A DNA stretch of 8,485 nt from assembly GCA_030731695.1 (NCBI GenBank), contig JANQTK010000257.1, forward strand, positions 1-8,485, read 5' to 3'. The notes under the pieces are model-generated. The model worked only from the letters and a program-made list of their open reading frames with translations, did not search any database and was not told the DNA's origin. Of this stretch, positions 1 to 6,267 are shown in pieces. A program made the position numbers and the translations under genes. The DNA is from Polaribacter sp. (GTDB lineage: Bacteria > Bacteroidota > Bacteroidia > Flavobacteriales > Flavobacteriaceae). Positions within the stretch are counted from its first letter, which is position 1. Every line of letters starts with the position of its first letter.

Positions 1-13
1 TGATTTTATAAAT

Positions 14-47
14 AAAAAAAGACTGTCAATTATGACAGTCTTTTTTT
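14..47. terminator. Intrinsic terminator, probably two-way
   Basis: A perfect 8-bp stem (GACTGTCA at 21-28, TGACAGTC at 33-40) encloses the 4-base loop ATTA. Seven A's (14-20) precede it and nine T's (41-49) follow it, so a U-tract forms on either strand. It most likely ends a gene to the left of the window and insulates pdxH, whose start lies about 70 bases downstream. No coding sequence is visible in bases 1-119. Confidence 0.85.
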
Positions 48-119
48 TTGATATTTTTTAATAAAAAACAATTAGTATTCCTAAAAACGTGTTTATTTTT
101 ACATTTTTAATCAAAACAA

Positions 120-767
120 ATGTCTAAAGACTTAAGTAACTACAGAAAATCATACGAAAAATTAGAACTTTTAGAAGAAAATTGTCCAGAAAACCCAATG
201 GAATTATTCCAAACTTGGTTCATCAATGCTGATAATTCTGATACTGTTGAAGAAACAAATGCCATGACAATTGCCACTATTGGTGCTGATGGATTTCCAA
301 AAAGCAGAATTGTTTTACTTAAAAAATACACTTGGGAAGGTTTTATTTTTTACACAAATTACAATTCCGAAAAAGGAAAAGCAATTTTAAATAACAACAA
401 TATTTGCCTATCATTTTTTTGGCCAGCACTAGAACAACAAATCATCATCAAAGGAAATGCAGAAAAATTAGCTGAAAATTTATCTGATGGTTATTTTGAT
501 TCAAGACCAGATGGAAGTAAATTAGGTGCTTGGGCATCTAACCAAAGTTCAGTGGTGTCATCCAGAAAAGAATTAGATGAAAGTTTAACTACTTTTGAGA
601 AAAAGTTCGAAAATTCCGAAATTCCAAGACCACAACATTGGGGAGGATTTTTAATCAAACCAATTTCGATAGAATTTTGGCAAGGAAGGCCCAATAGAAT
701 GCATGACAGAATAAGATATACTTTATTAGAAGATTTTTCTTGGAAAATAGAAAGATTAGCACCATAA
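120..767 (+). CDS. pdxH: Pyridoxamine 5'-phosphate oxidase (PdxH)
   Basis: This FMN-dependent cytoplasmic enzyme oxidises pyridoxamine 5'-phosphate or pyridoxine 5'-phosphate to pyridoxal 5'-phosphate, in vitamin B6 synthesis and salvage. The 215 residues match the usual family length (E. coli about 218). Motifs in order are RIVLLK (63-68), FYTN followed by SEKG (77-86) and W101 with Q106/Q107, all in the FMN-binding split-barrel core. Then come SRPDGSKLGAWAS (128-140) with QSS, the C-terminal signature IEFWQG (184-189), and RMHDR (193-197), whose Arg and His contact substrate in the family. The protein ends in the hallmark RLAP. The ATG at 120 gives the usual N-terminus leading into NYRKSYEK. 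No Shine-Dalgarno is evident, as is normal in Bacteroidota. It is the first gene of a likely cluster, with the sixA-like gene starting 34 bases after its stop. Confidence 0.97.
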   Translation: MSKDLSNYRKSYEKLELLEENCPENPMELFQTWFINADNSDTVEETNAMTIATIGADGFPKSRIVLLKKYTWEGFIFYTNYNSEKGKAILNNNNICLSFFWPALEQQIIIKGNAEKLAENLSDGYFDSRPDGSKLGAWASNQSSVVSSRKELDESLTTFEKKFENSEIPRPQHWGGFLIKPISIEFWQGRPNRMHDRIRYTLLEDFSWKIERLAP

Positions 768-801
768 ATTTTATATTTACAGCATCAACAATCAAACTTG
801 A

Positions 802-1290
802 ATGAAAACTTTATTTATTGTTAGACACGCAAAATCTTCTTGGGACTATAAAGGAATTGAAGATATTGACCGTCCTTTGAAAAAAAGCGGCATTAAAGAC
901 GCTTATTTAATGTCAAAATTCTTAGCCAGCGAAATTGAAAGACCAGGAATATTTATTTCCAGTAGTGCAAACAGAGCTTTGCATACAGCATTGATTTTCT
1001 GTGAAAATTTCCAATATCCAATATCTGGATTGGTAAAAAGCCGTCAATTGTATAGTTTTAGTGATGGATATTTGGTAAAAACCGTAAAAGCTTTGGATGA
1101 TGGGTATAGCTCAGCAATTATATTCAGTCATGATCACGGAATCAACACTTTTGTAAATAAATTTGGAGATATTCCTATTGCACACGTGCCCACTTGTGGT
1201 GTTATCGGAATTCAATTTCAAGATAAACACTGGAAAGATGTTAAAAAAGGAAAAACTTTTATGACTGAATTTCCCAAAAATCATAGATAA
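802..1290 (+). CDS. sixA: SixA-type histidine phosphatase
   Basis: A 162-residue single-domain member of the histidine phosphatase (phosphoglycerate mutase-like) superfamily, SixA branch. In E. coli SixA removes phosphate from phosphohistidine in phosphotransfer proteins; the substrate here is unknown. The N-terminus carries the RHAKS signature (8-12), with H9 as the expected phospho-accepting histidine. DRPL (23-26) follows, then SSSANRALHTA (53-63) in place of the usual SPxxRAxxTA, with R58 as a phosphate-pocket arginine, and a second conserved histidine H110 in FSHDHG. Position 82 is Gln in QLY, where I recall Glu in many relatives. There is no signal peptide, so it should be cytoplasmic. 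The length is close to E. coli SixA (161). It lies 34 bases after pdxH and 3 bases before the ppx-like gene, so co-transcription is likely. The family is firm but the exact substrate is not. Confidence 0.88.
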   Translation: MKTLFIVRHAKSSWDYKGIEDIDRPLKKSGIKDAYLMSKFLASEIERPGIFISSSANRALHTALIFCENFQYPISGLVKSRQLYSFSDGYLVKTVKALDDGYSSAIIFSHDHGINTFVNKFGDIPIAHVPTCGVIGIQFQDKHWKDVKKGKTFMTEFPKNHR

Positions 1291-1293
1291 CCA

Positions 1294-2190
1294 TTGATAG
1301 ATATAAAGAAATACGGAGCCATAGATATTGGGTCAAATGCCATTAGATTATTGGTTTCCAACGTTATTATTCAGGAAGGAAAAGAAACCCAATTTAAAAA
1401 ATCAGCCTTAATTCGAGTTCCAATTCGTTTAGGTGCTGATGCTTTTGTGAGCGGAATAATCAGTGAAGAAAACATCACACGAATGATTGATGCTATGGAA
1501 GCCTTCAAATTACTAATGAAAGTTCATAAAGTAGAACGCTTTAAAGCCTGTGCTACATCCGCTATGAGAGAAGCTTTTAATGGTGAAGAAGTTATCAAAA
1601 AGATTTTTGAAAAAACGGGCGTAAAAATTTCAATTATTGGTGGAAAAGAAGAAGCAGCCATCATTGCTTCTACAGATTTAAAAGAATTGATCAAAGGTAC
1701 AAACTCCTATTTGTATGTTGATGTTGGTGGTGGTAGTACAGAATTCACTGTTTTTTCAGAAGGAAAAATGGTCACTTCAAAATCTTTCAATATGGGAACT
1801 GTAAGATTGTTGAACAATTCAAAAGTCGAAAACAAAGAAATTTTTGAAAATGTTGAACGTTGGATCAAGAAAAATACGAAAGATTTAAAGCGAATTTCAT
1901 TGATTGGTTCAGGAGGAAACATCAATAAATTATTTAAAATGTCTGGTAGAATGGAAGGAAAACCCATTTCATTTGTGTATTTAAATGCACAATACCAATT
2001 TTTAAAACAAATGTCTTATCAAGACAGGATTTCTGAATTGAGTTTAAATCCAGATAGAGCTGACGTAATAATTCCTGCTACTAAAATTTATCTTTCAGCT
2101 ATGAAATGGAGTGGAGCTACTAAAATTTACGTTCCTAAAATCGGACTTTCTGATGGAATCATCAAAAGTTTATACTATGACAACTTATAA
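1294..2190 (+). CDS. ppx: Ppx/GppA-family exopolyphosphatase, TTG start
   Basis: A 298-residue protein of the ASKHA-fold Ppx/GppA family, which cleaves terminal phosphate from inorganic polyphosphate or from pppGpp. It is the short, two-subdomain form and lacks the HD-like C-terminal extension of E. coli Ppx (about 513 residues). Visible motifs are the phosphate-1 loop AIDIGSNAIRLL (9-20), ATSAMREA (87-94), GGKEEA (116-121) with the expected catalytic glutamate, the phosphate-2 loop VDVGGGSTEF (142-151), IGSGGNINKL (204-213), NPDRADVIIPA (252-262) and GLSDGII (284-290). The start is forced: the sixA stop TAA (1288-1290) lies in the same frame with only CCA between, and the DIGSN loop begins 10 codons in. 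That leaves TTG at 1294 as the only recognised start codon that keeps the motif. The 3-base gap to sixA suggests translational coupling. No ppk gene is adjacent. Polyphosphate is the likeliest substrate, but pppGpp cannot be excluded. Confidence 0.9.
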   Translation: MIDIKKYGAIDIGSNAIRLLVSNVIIQEGKETQFKKSALIRVPIRLGADAFVSGIISEENITRMIDAMEAFKLLMKVHKVERFKACATSAMREAFNGEEVIKKIFEKTGVKISIIGGKEEAAIIASTDLKELIKGTNSYLYVDVGGGSTEFTVFSEGKMVTSKSFNMGTVRLLNNSKVENKEIFENVERWIKKNTKDLKRISLIGSGGNINKLFKMSGRMEGKPISFVYLNAQYQFLKQMSYQDRISELSLNPDRADVIIPATKIYLSAMKWSGATKIYVPKIGLSDGIIKSLYYDNL

Positions 2191-2194
2191 TTTC

Positions 2195-2225
2195 TCGAAT
2201 TTCGTTCGATTTTATAAATGTTTTT
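2195..2225 (+). terminator. Possible weak terminator after ppx
   Basis: Five bases after the ppx stop, TCGAA (2195-2199) and TTCGA (2205-2209) form a 5-bp stem around the loop TTTCG. A T-rich stretch (2210-2225, interrupted by ATAAATG) follows. The stem is short and the U-tract is broken, so termination would be inefficient. The right arm overlaps the proposed -33 element of the next promoter. It is offered as a candidate only. Confidence 0.3.
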
Positions 2226-2235
2226 AGTACATTTG
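2205..2235 (+). promoter_or_regulatory. Bacteroidota-type promoter for the OmpA-family gene
   Basis: TACATTTG at 2228-2235 matches the Bacteroidota sigma-ABfr -7 consensus TAnnTTTG exactly. Nineteen bases upstream is TTCG (2205-2208), one mismatch from the -33 element TTTG. Transcription would then begin near 2241-2243, giving a 5' leader of about 40 bases before the ATG at 2285. This supports the OmpA-family gene having its own transcript, separate from pdxH-sixA-ppx. Confidence 0.6.
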
Positions 2236-2284
2236 ACGCACTATTTATTCAATATTAAATGTGTTTATAAACGACTTTTGTAAT

Positions 2285-3385
2285 ATGAAAAAACTATTTT
2301 TTACAACTGCTTTTTTATGTATTGGGGCAGTTGCATTTGGTCAAGATTTACCAGAAAATCCTGAACCTGGAAAATGTTATGTAAGATGTAAAACACCAGA
2401 CATTTGGAAAAATGAATCTATACAAGTTCCTGTTTCTCCAGAGTATAAAAAAATTGTAACCTTTCCAGCAGAATATAAAACAATTTCTGAAAAAGTATTG
2501 ACAAAAGAAGCTGGAGAAGAAATCATTATTGTTCCTGCAGTTTGGGGGACACAAGAAGTTACTTATTTTGAAAAAGAGGATGGTACTAAAATAGAGGTGA
2601 AAAACGCTATTTTTAACCAAGGTTTTGAAACTGTAGAAGTAAAAGGCGCTACTGCAACATGGCAAATGAGTGAAAAATTGCCTGATTGTCAATCAGATAA
2701 TCCAGATGATTGTAGATATTGGTGTTACAAGCCTGTCCCAGCAGAATTTAAAACTATGCCAGTTGAAAAATTAGTCAGTGATGCAAGTATTGTAAAAATA
2801 CCAATTCCTGGTGTTAGAAAAACATACAAAAGAAAAGTAATGGTTCAAAAACCAACTACAACAACTGTTCAAACAGCACCTGAATATTTAACAATTACAA
2901 AAACTGTTTTGGTTAGAGATGCCAGAACTGAAGAAGTTATTGTTCCTGCAATTTATCAATCTGTAAGTAAACAAGTGCTAGTGAAAAAAGGAGGATTGAC
3001 AACTTGGAAACCAGTAGATTGTGAATTGATTGATGATACTCCATTACCAATTAATTGGGATTTTTCAAGTGCTGAATTAAATGAAGGTGCTATGACAATT
3101 ATTGACTCAAGATTGTTACCAATCTTAAAAACTGGTGTTGCCGTTTTCATTGAGTCACACACTGACATGAGAGGTACAAAGAAAGAAAATCAAGATTTAT
3201 CTGACAGAAGAGCAAAAGCAGTTCTAGATTACCTAATTTCTAAAGGAATTAATTCAAGTCAATTATTTGCAAAAGGTTTTGGAGAATCAAAATTATTAAA
3301 TAAATGTTCTGATAATGTAGTTTGTTCTGAAGCAGAGCATGCTGTAAACAGAAGAACAACTTTTAGAGTTGTGAATCAAAATTAA
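2285..3385 (+). CDS. Secreted OmpA-family protein with three internal repeats
   Basis: A 366-residue exported protein. Residues 1-20 form a signal peptide (two Lys, a hydrophobic core, then AFGQ). Residues about 44-250 hold three related units of about 36 residues, near 60-95, 151-187 and 198-233. They follow the pattern (A/P)EYKTI..KVLV...EEI.VPA.Y.TV.K.VLVK; the first and third are followed by a Gly/Thr/Trp segment and a cysteine. Residues about 255-363 are a C-terminal OmpA domain (Pfam OmpA, peptidoglycan binding): SHTDMRG (291-297), LSDRRAKAVLDYL (305-317), GFGES (331-335) and NRRTTFRV (355-362). Cysteines at 31, 35, 135, 143, 147, 246, 341 and 347 could form periplasmic disulphides. It is probably periplasmic or attached to the outer membrane, tethering envelope to peptidoglycan. 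A start at GTG 2261 is in frame, but ATG 2285 places the signal peptide at the true N-terminus. There is no obvious beta-barrel. The precise role is unknown. Confidence 0.88.
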   Translation: MKKLFFTTAFLCIGAVAFGQDLPENPEPGKCYVRCKTPDIWKNESIQVPVSPEYKKIVTFPAEYKTISEKVLTKEAGEEIIIVPAVWGTQEVTYFEKEDGTKIEVKNAIFNQGFETVEVKGATATWQMSEKLPDCQSDNPDDCRYWCYKPVPAEFKTMPVEKLVSDASIVKIPIPGVRKTYKRKVMVQKPTTTTVQTAPEYLTITKTVLVRDARTEEVIVPAIYQSVSKQVLVKKGGLTTWKPVDCELIDDTPLPINWDFSSAELNEGAMTIIDSRLLPILKTGVAVFIESHTDMRGTKKENQDLSDRRAKAVLDYLISKGINSSQLFAKGFGESKLLNKCSDNVVCSEAEHAVNRRTTFRVVNQN

Positions 3386-3390
3386 TTTTG

Positions 3391-3448
3391 AAATATAAGT
3401 CATAAAAAAAAGAGGCAAAATTGCCTCTTTTTTTTATGACTTATATTT
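3391..3448. terminator. Two-way terminator in a 58-base perfect inverted repeat
   Basis: Arms 3391-3418 and 3421-3448 are perfectly complementary over 28 bases with only AA between them (in practice the loop would be larger). The core is GAGGC/GCCTC (3412-3416, 3423-3427), flanked by A8 (3404-3411) and T8 (3428-3435), so it can terminate transcripts from both convergent genes. The outer part of the right arm (3434-3448) is the final four codons plus the stop of the minus-strand thioredoxin gene. The outer left arm is the same 15 bases in inverted orientation, just past the OmpA-family stop. Confidence 0.9.
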
Positions 3449-3901
3449 TCTAATTTGTTCTTCAAAAAAAGGAAAATAATACTCAGAAAGAATGTATCCC
3501 TTCTTTTCTGCTAAAACTTTGCCCTTATAATTAACTATCAAAATTGTTGGGAATGATTTGATGTTGTATTTACTTTTCAAGTAATAATTATCACTAATTT
3601 TTTCAACTGGTAACAAATCAATTTTTTTTGGTATGTCAACTTCCAATAGCACTAAACTCTTTTCTGATAAGTCTTTAAAACGTTTAGTTCCAAATAATTC
3701 CGCATCAATAACCTTGCAAGGTTCGCACCAATCTGACCCTTTAAAATAGATTAAAATAGGCTTTTTTTCTTTCTTTGATATCTTTAAAGCTACATCATAA
3801 GAGTCTACCCAATTAAGAGATTGTTGTTTAATAGTGTCCTGAGCAAAAAAACTTTGAGAAAAGACAAATAGTAACAAAAAGGGTGAAAAGGGATTTTTCA
3901 T
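3434..3901 (-). CDS. Periplasmic thioredoxin-fold protein (WCEPC)
   Basis: A 155-residue protein with a signal peptide (residues 1-21, hydrophobic core then FFAQ), so it is exported to the periplasm. The mature part is a single thioredoxin fold: KKPILIYFKGSDWCEPCKV (46-64) holds the redox pair C59/C62 in a C-E-P-C active site. The beta-strand SLVLLEVDI (82-90) follows, and SFPTILI (116-122) supplies the cis-proline P118, followed by a KGKVL turn. It resembles Pfam Thioredoxin_7-type proteins (SDWC motif) rather than classical TrxA (WCGPC). It has no cytochrome c-biogenesis membrane domain. A disulphide reductase or isomerase role is likely; the partner is unknown. Its last codons lie in the long terminator palindrome. 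lpxK ends 72 bases upstream on the same strand, and a candidate promoter lies in that gap, so it may be transcribed alone or with lpxK. Confidence 0.87.
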   Translation of the reverse strand: MKNPFSPFLLLFVFSQSFFAQDTIKQQSLNWVDSYDVALKISKKEKKPILIYFKGSDWCEPCKVIDAELFGTKRFKDLSEKSLVLLEVDIPKKIDLLPVEKISDNYYLKSKYNIKSFPTILIVNYKGKVLAEKKGYILSEYYFPFFEEQIRKYKS

Positions 3902-3918
3902 TTTAGTATAATTTACAT

Positions 3919-3935
3919 CAAAAGTATCAAAAATA
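3919..3935 (-). promoter_or_regulatory. Candidate -7 elements for the thioredoxin-fold gene
   Basis: Read on the minus strand, TATTTTTG (3935-3928) and TACTTTTG (3926-3919) both match TAnnTTTG exactly, 18-34 bases before the start codon at 3901. I found no well-spaced TTTG for a -33 element, so this is only a half-supported promoter in a very AT-rich gap. Confidence 0.4.
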
Positions 3936-3973
3936 ATACCAATAAGAAGAATTTATAGGAATCAAATTTGAAT

Positions 3974-5008
3974 TCAATTATTGATAGAAAATTCATCTAT
4001 GTGAGCAATCAATAAATTATCAAAATCTTGTTTTTGATTTCCTAAAAAAGTGGTTTCTATTTCTAAATAATTACAGGATTTAATATCAGAACTTAATCTA
4101 ACGTAATCTTTTTCTGTGGTTAAAATTATCTTTTTTGAATTTTGAATTGCATCAAATTGTAAGTTGATTTGTTCAATATCTTTGGTTGAAAATTGATGAT
4201 GATCAGGATACTCTAAATGATGAAAAGTTATTTTTTGATCATTTAAAAAACGAATCAATGAACTTGGATTTGCAATTCCTGTTACCAATAAAACTTCAAA
4301 ATTTGATAAATCATCTACTAAAATTTCTGAAAATCCTTTCACTATTTTTGAATAAGAAATGGCTGTAAAGAAAATTGGTTTTTGATATTTTTCCAATTTA
4401 TTTTCAATGCTTTTTTGATGATTTTCATTGAAATTTTCAGGGCATTTTGTCACAATTATGGCATTTGCTCTTTCAGCTCCTCTCCTACTTTCTCTTAAAT
4501 TTCCTGTCGGAAGTAGAAAATCATCCACAAACAAATCATCAAATTTAGTTAACAACAGATAAAAACTTCCTTTTACTTTTCTATGTTGATAAGCATCATC
4601 TAAAAGCACAAGATCCGTGTTTGAATGCATTAAAATTTGCTCAATTCCTGAAACTCTCTTTTCATCAACCGCAACAAAAACCTCTGGAAATTTTTTAAAA
4701 AACTGCAAAGGCTCATCACCAACTTCATTGGCTGAATGTGAGTTTGTTACCTTTATAAAACCCTTCGTTTTTCGTTTGTATCCCCTACTTAAAACTGCAA
4801 TTAGATACTTGTTTTTCAGCAAACGAATTAAATATTCTATTTGAGGAGTTTTTCCTGTTCCTCCAACCGAAAGATTTCCAACAACAATCACAGGAATTGG
4901 AAATCTTTTTTGTTTAAAAAAGTCTATTTCAAACAAAAAATTACGAAATGTTGTCACCAAATCATACATGATGGCAAAAGGAAACAATAAAAATCGTAGC
5001 AGTTTCAT
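3974..5008 (-). CDS. lpxK: Tetraacyldisaccharide 4'-kinase (LpxK)
   Basis: A 344-residue inner-membrane-associated kinase that transfers phosphate from ATP to the 4' position of the tetraacyl disaccharide, giving lipid IVA in lipid A (lipopolysaccharide) synthesis. The hydrophobic N-terminus (1-30, LLRFLLFPFAIMYDLV) is the usual membrane-binding helix. Next are IVVGNLSVGGTGKTP (41-55), a Walker A loop with K53/T54, SRGYKRKTKGF (74-84), VGDEPLQF (96-103), and DDAYQHR (137-143), corresponding to the conserved DDG.QH segment. Then come LPTGNLRES (166-174), VTGIANP (242-248), YPDHHQF (267-273) and TTEKDYVRL (297-305). The length is normal (E. coli 328). The ATG at 5008 gives the standard N-terminus. 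An inverted repeat includes this start codon (5006-5042). The presence of lpxK confirms a Gram-negative organism that makes lipid A. Confidence 0.96.
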   Translation of the reverse strand: MKLLRFLLFPFAIMYDLVTTFRNFLFEIDFFKQKRFPIPVIVVGNLSVGGTGKTPQIEYLIRLLKNKYLIAVLSRGYKRKTKGFIKVTNSHSANEVGDEPLQFFKKFPEVFVAVDEKRVSGIEQILMHSNTDLVLLDDAYQHRKVKGSFYLLLTKFDDLFVDDFLLPTGNLRESRRGAERANAIIVTKCPENFNENHQKSIENKLEKYQKPIFFTAISYSKIVKGFSEILVDDLSNFEVLLVTGIANPSSLIRFLNDQKITFHHLEYPDHHQFSTKDIEQINLQFDAIQNSKKIILTTEKDYVRLSSDIKSCNYLEIETTFLGNQKQDFDNLLIAHIDEFSINN

Positions 5009-5042
5009 ATGTGTAAAATTTATTTTTTAGCGGTCACATATG
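5006..5042 (-). repeat. Inverted repeat covering the lpxK start codon
   Basis: CATATGTG (5006-5013) and CACATATG (5035-5042) are perfect 8-base inverted copies separated by 21 bases. In lpxK mRNA the second arm contains the AUG itself, so folding would hide the start codon in a stem. The outer arm contains AUG directly followed by UGA, a start-stop pair out of frame with lpxK. This could be an RNA hairpin, a protein-binding site, or chance in AT-rich DNA, helped by CATATG being self-complementary. Confidence 0.3.
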
Positions 5043-5128
5043 CAATCGCAATTTCATCTTTGATATTTATTTCAAAAACTCTTTATAAAAGCGATTTCAT
5101 GAATACGAAAATAACGCATTTTTATGGA

Positions 5129-5154
5129 TTGATAATCAGAAAACTGTAACTTTG
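5129..5154 (+). promoter_or_regulatory. Candidate promoter for the Nif3/coiled-coil operon
   Basis: TAACTTTG (5147-5154) matches the Bacteroidota -7 consensus TAnnTTTG exactly and lies 16 bases before the ATG at 5171, which implies a very short leader. An upstream TTG (5129-5131) is 15 bases away, a little closer than the usual -33 spacing. The -7 match is good; the -33 element is uncertain. I found no exact consensus for lpxK on the opposite strand within 5009-5170. Confidence 0.55.
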
Positions 5155-5170
5155 AATTTTATTTAAAATA

Positions 5171-6265
5171 ATGAAAGTAAAAGAAGTTACATCCTATTTA
5201 GAAGAAATTGCACCTTTACAATATGCTGAAGATTTTGATAATGTAGGATTATTGGTAGGGAAAAATGATGCTGAAGTCACAGGAGTTTTAGTAACTCTTG
5301 ATACTCTTGAAATTACAATTGATGAGGCCATTGAAAAAAATTGTAATCTGATTATCAGTTTTCACCCAATAATTTTTAGTGGATTAAAAAAATTAAACGG
5401 CTCAAATTATGTGGAACGTGTTGTTATAAAAGCAATAGAAAATAAAATTGCGATTTACGCCATTCATACTGCTTTAGATAATAGTATTGAAGGAGTTTCT
5501 GCAAAAATGTGTGCAATTTTAGGACTAAAAAACACCAAAATTTTAATCCCTAAAAAAAATATTTTAAAAAAATTGACAACCTATGTTCCAATAAAAAATG
5601 CTGTTGAAGTAAAAAATTCACTTTTTTCAGCGGGAGCAGGAAATATTGGGAATTATGACGCTTGTTCGTTTTCCGTTTCTGGTGAAGGAACTTTTCGTGG
5701 AAACGAAAATTCGAATCCAACTTTAGGTGAAAAAGGTGTTTTACACACCGAAAAAGAAATTCAAATTTCAGTGATTTTTGAGTTTAAAAATGAAGCTCAA
5801 ATACTGAAAGCATTGAAAGAAAATCATCCTTATGAAGAAATTGCTTACGAAATTATTACCGTTGAAAATAGCTATCAGAATGTTGGAATGGGAATGATTG
5901 GTGAATTGTCTTCAGCGCAAAATGAAAAGGAATTTTTAGAATATTTAAAAAAAACAATGAAAACAGAATGTATCAAACATTCAGTACTACTCAATAAAAA
6001 AATAAAAAAAGTAGCACTTTTAGGTGGGTCAGGAAGTTTTGCCATTGAAGCTGCAAAAAAAGCTGGTGCAGACGCATTTATAAGTGCGGATTTTAAATAT
6101 CATGATTTTTTTAAAGCCGAAAATAGCATCTTATTAGCTGATATTGGACATTATGAAAGTGAGCAGTTTACAAAAAACCTGATTGTTGACTTTCTTACGA
6201 AAAAAATTAGTAATTTTGCAATCATTTTATCAGAAAAAAGAACAAATCCAATATATTACCTATAA
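5171..6265 (+). CDS. Nif3-family dinuclear metal centre protein
   Basis: A 364-residue member of the NIF3/YbgI family (often annotated GTP cyclohydrolase I type 2), a conserved toroidal hexamer binding two metal ions; its cellular function is unsettled. Landmarks are YAEDFDNVGLLVG (18-30), SFHPIIFSGLKK (63-74) with H65, AIHTALDN (97-104) with metal ligand D103, and the C-terminal ADIGHYESEQF (323-333) with ligands H327 and E331. Residues about 130-240 form the inserted PII/CutA-like domain (HPYEEIAYE at 219-227) found in long versions; the short E. coli YbgI (about 247 residues) lacks it. At position 64 there is Phe where many relatives have a second His (HH), so one metal ligand appears altered. 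There is no signal peptide. The stop is followed after only 2 bases by the next ATG, so the two genes form an operon. Confidence 0.93.
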   Translation: MKVKEVTSYLEEIAPLQYAEDFDNVGLLVGKNDAEVTGVLVTLDTLEITIDEAIEKNCNLIISFHPIIFSGLKKLNGSNYVERVVIKAIENKIAIYAIHTALDNSIEGVSAKMCAILGLKNTKILIPKKNILKKLTTYVPIKNAVEVKNSLFSAGAGNIGNYDACSFSVSGEGTFRGNENSNPTLGEKGVLHTEKEIQISVIFEFKNEAQILKALKENHPYEEIAYEIITVENSYQNVGMGMIGELSSAQNEKEFLEYLKKTMKTECIKHSVLLNKKIKKVALLGGSGSFAIEAAKKAGADAFISADFKYHDFFKAENSILLADIGHYESEQFTKNLIVDFLTKKISNFAIILSEKRTNPIYYL

Positions 6266-6267
6266 AC

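Noticed and set aside
100..107. TACATTTT as the pdxH promoter -7 element
   Set aside because: One mismatch from TAnnTTTG, no TTTG at the right distance upstream, and such matches are frequent in this composition.
2261..2284. In-frame GTG start extending the OmpA-family protein by 8 residues
   Set aside because: The extension puts polar residues and a Cys before MKKLFF, spoiling a clean signal peptide; ATG 2285 fits better.
2348..2692. 114-codon minus-strand ORF opposite the OmpA-family gene
   Set aside because: The translation is Phe/Cys-rich and low in charge, typical of the antisense of an AT-rich gene, and lies wholly inside a well-supported CDS.
3968..3977. TTGAATTCAA palindrome at the lpxK 3' end
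   Set aside because: A 10-base AT-rich palindrome without a loop or U-tract; likely chance.
5049..5100. Two near copies of an ATTTCAT-containing 11-mer in the lpxK-nif3 spacer
   Set aside because: Imperfect, short and AT-rich; no third copy or regular spacing to suggest an operator or array.
5545..5577. Runs of 8 and 7 A's in the Nif3 gene as a frameshift or phase-variation site
   Set aside because: The frame is intact and such runs are common here from Lys codons in an AT-rich genome; there is no alternative frame product.
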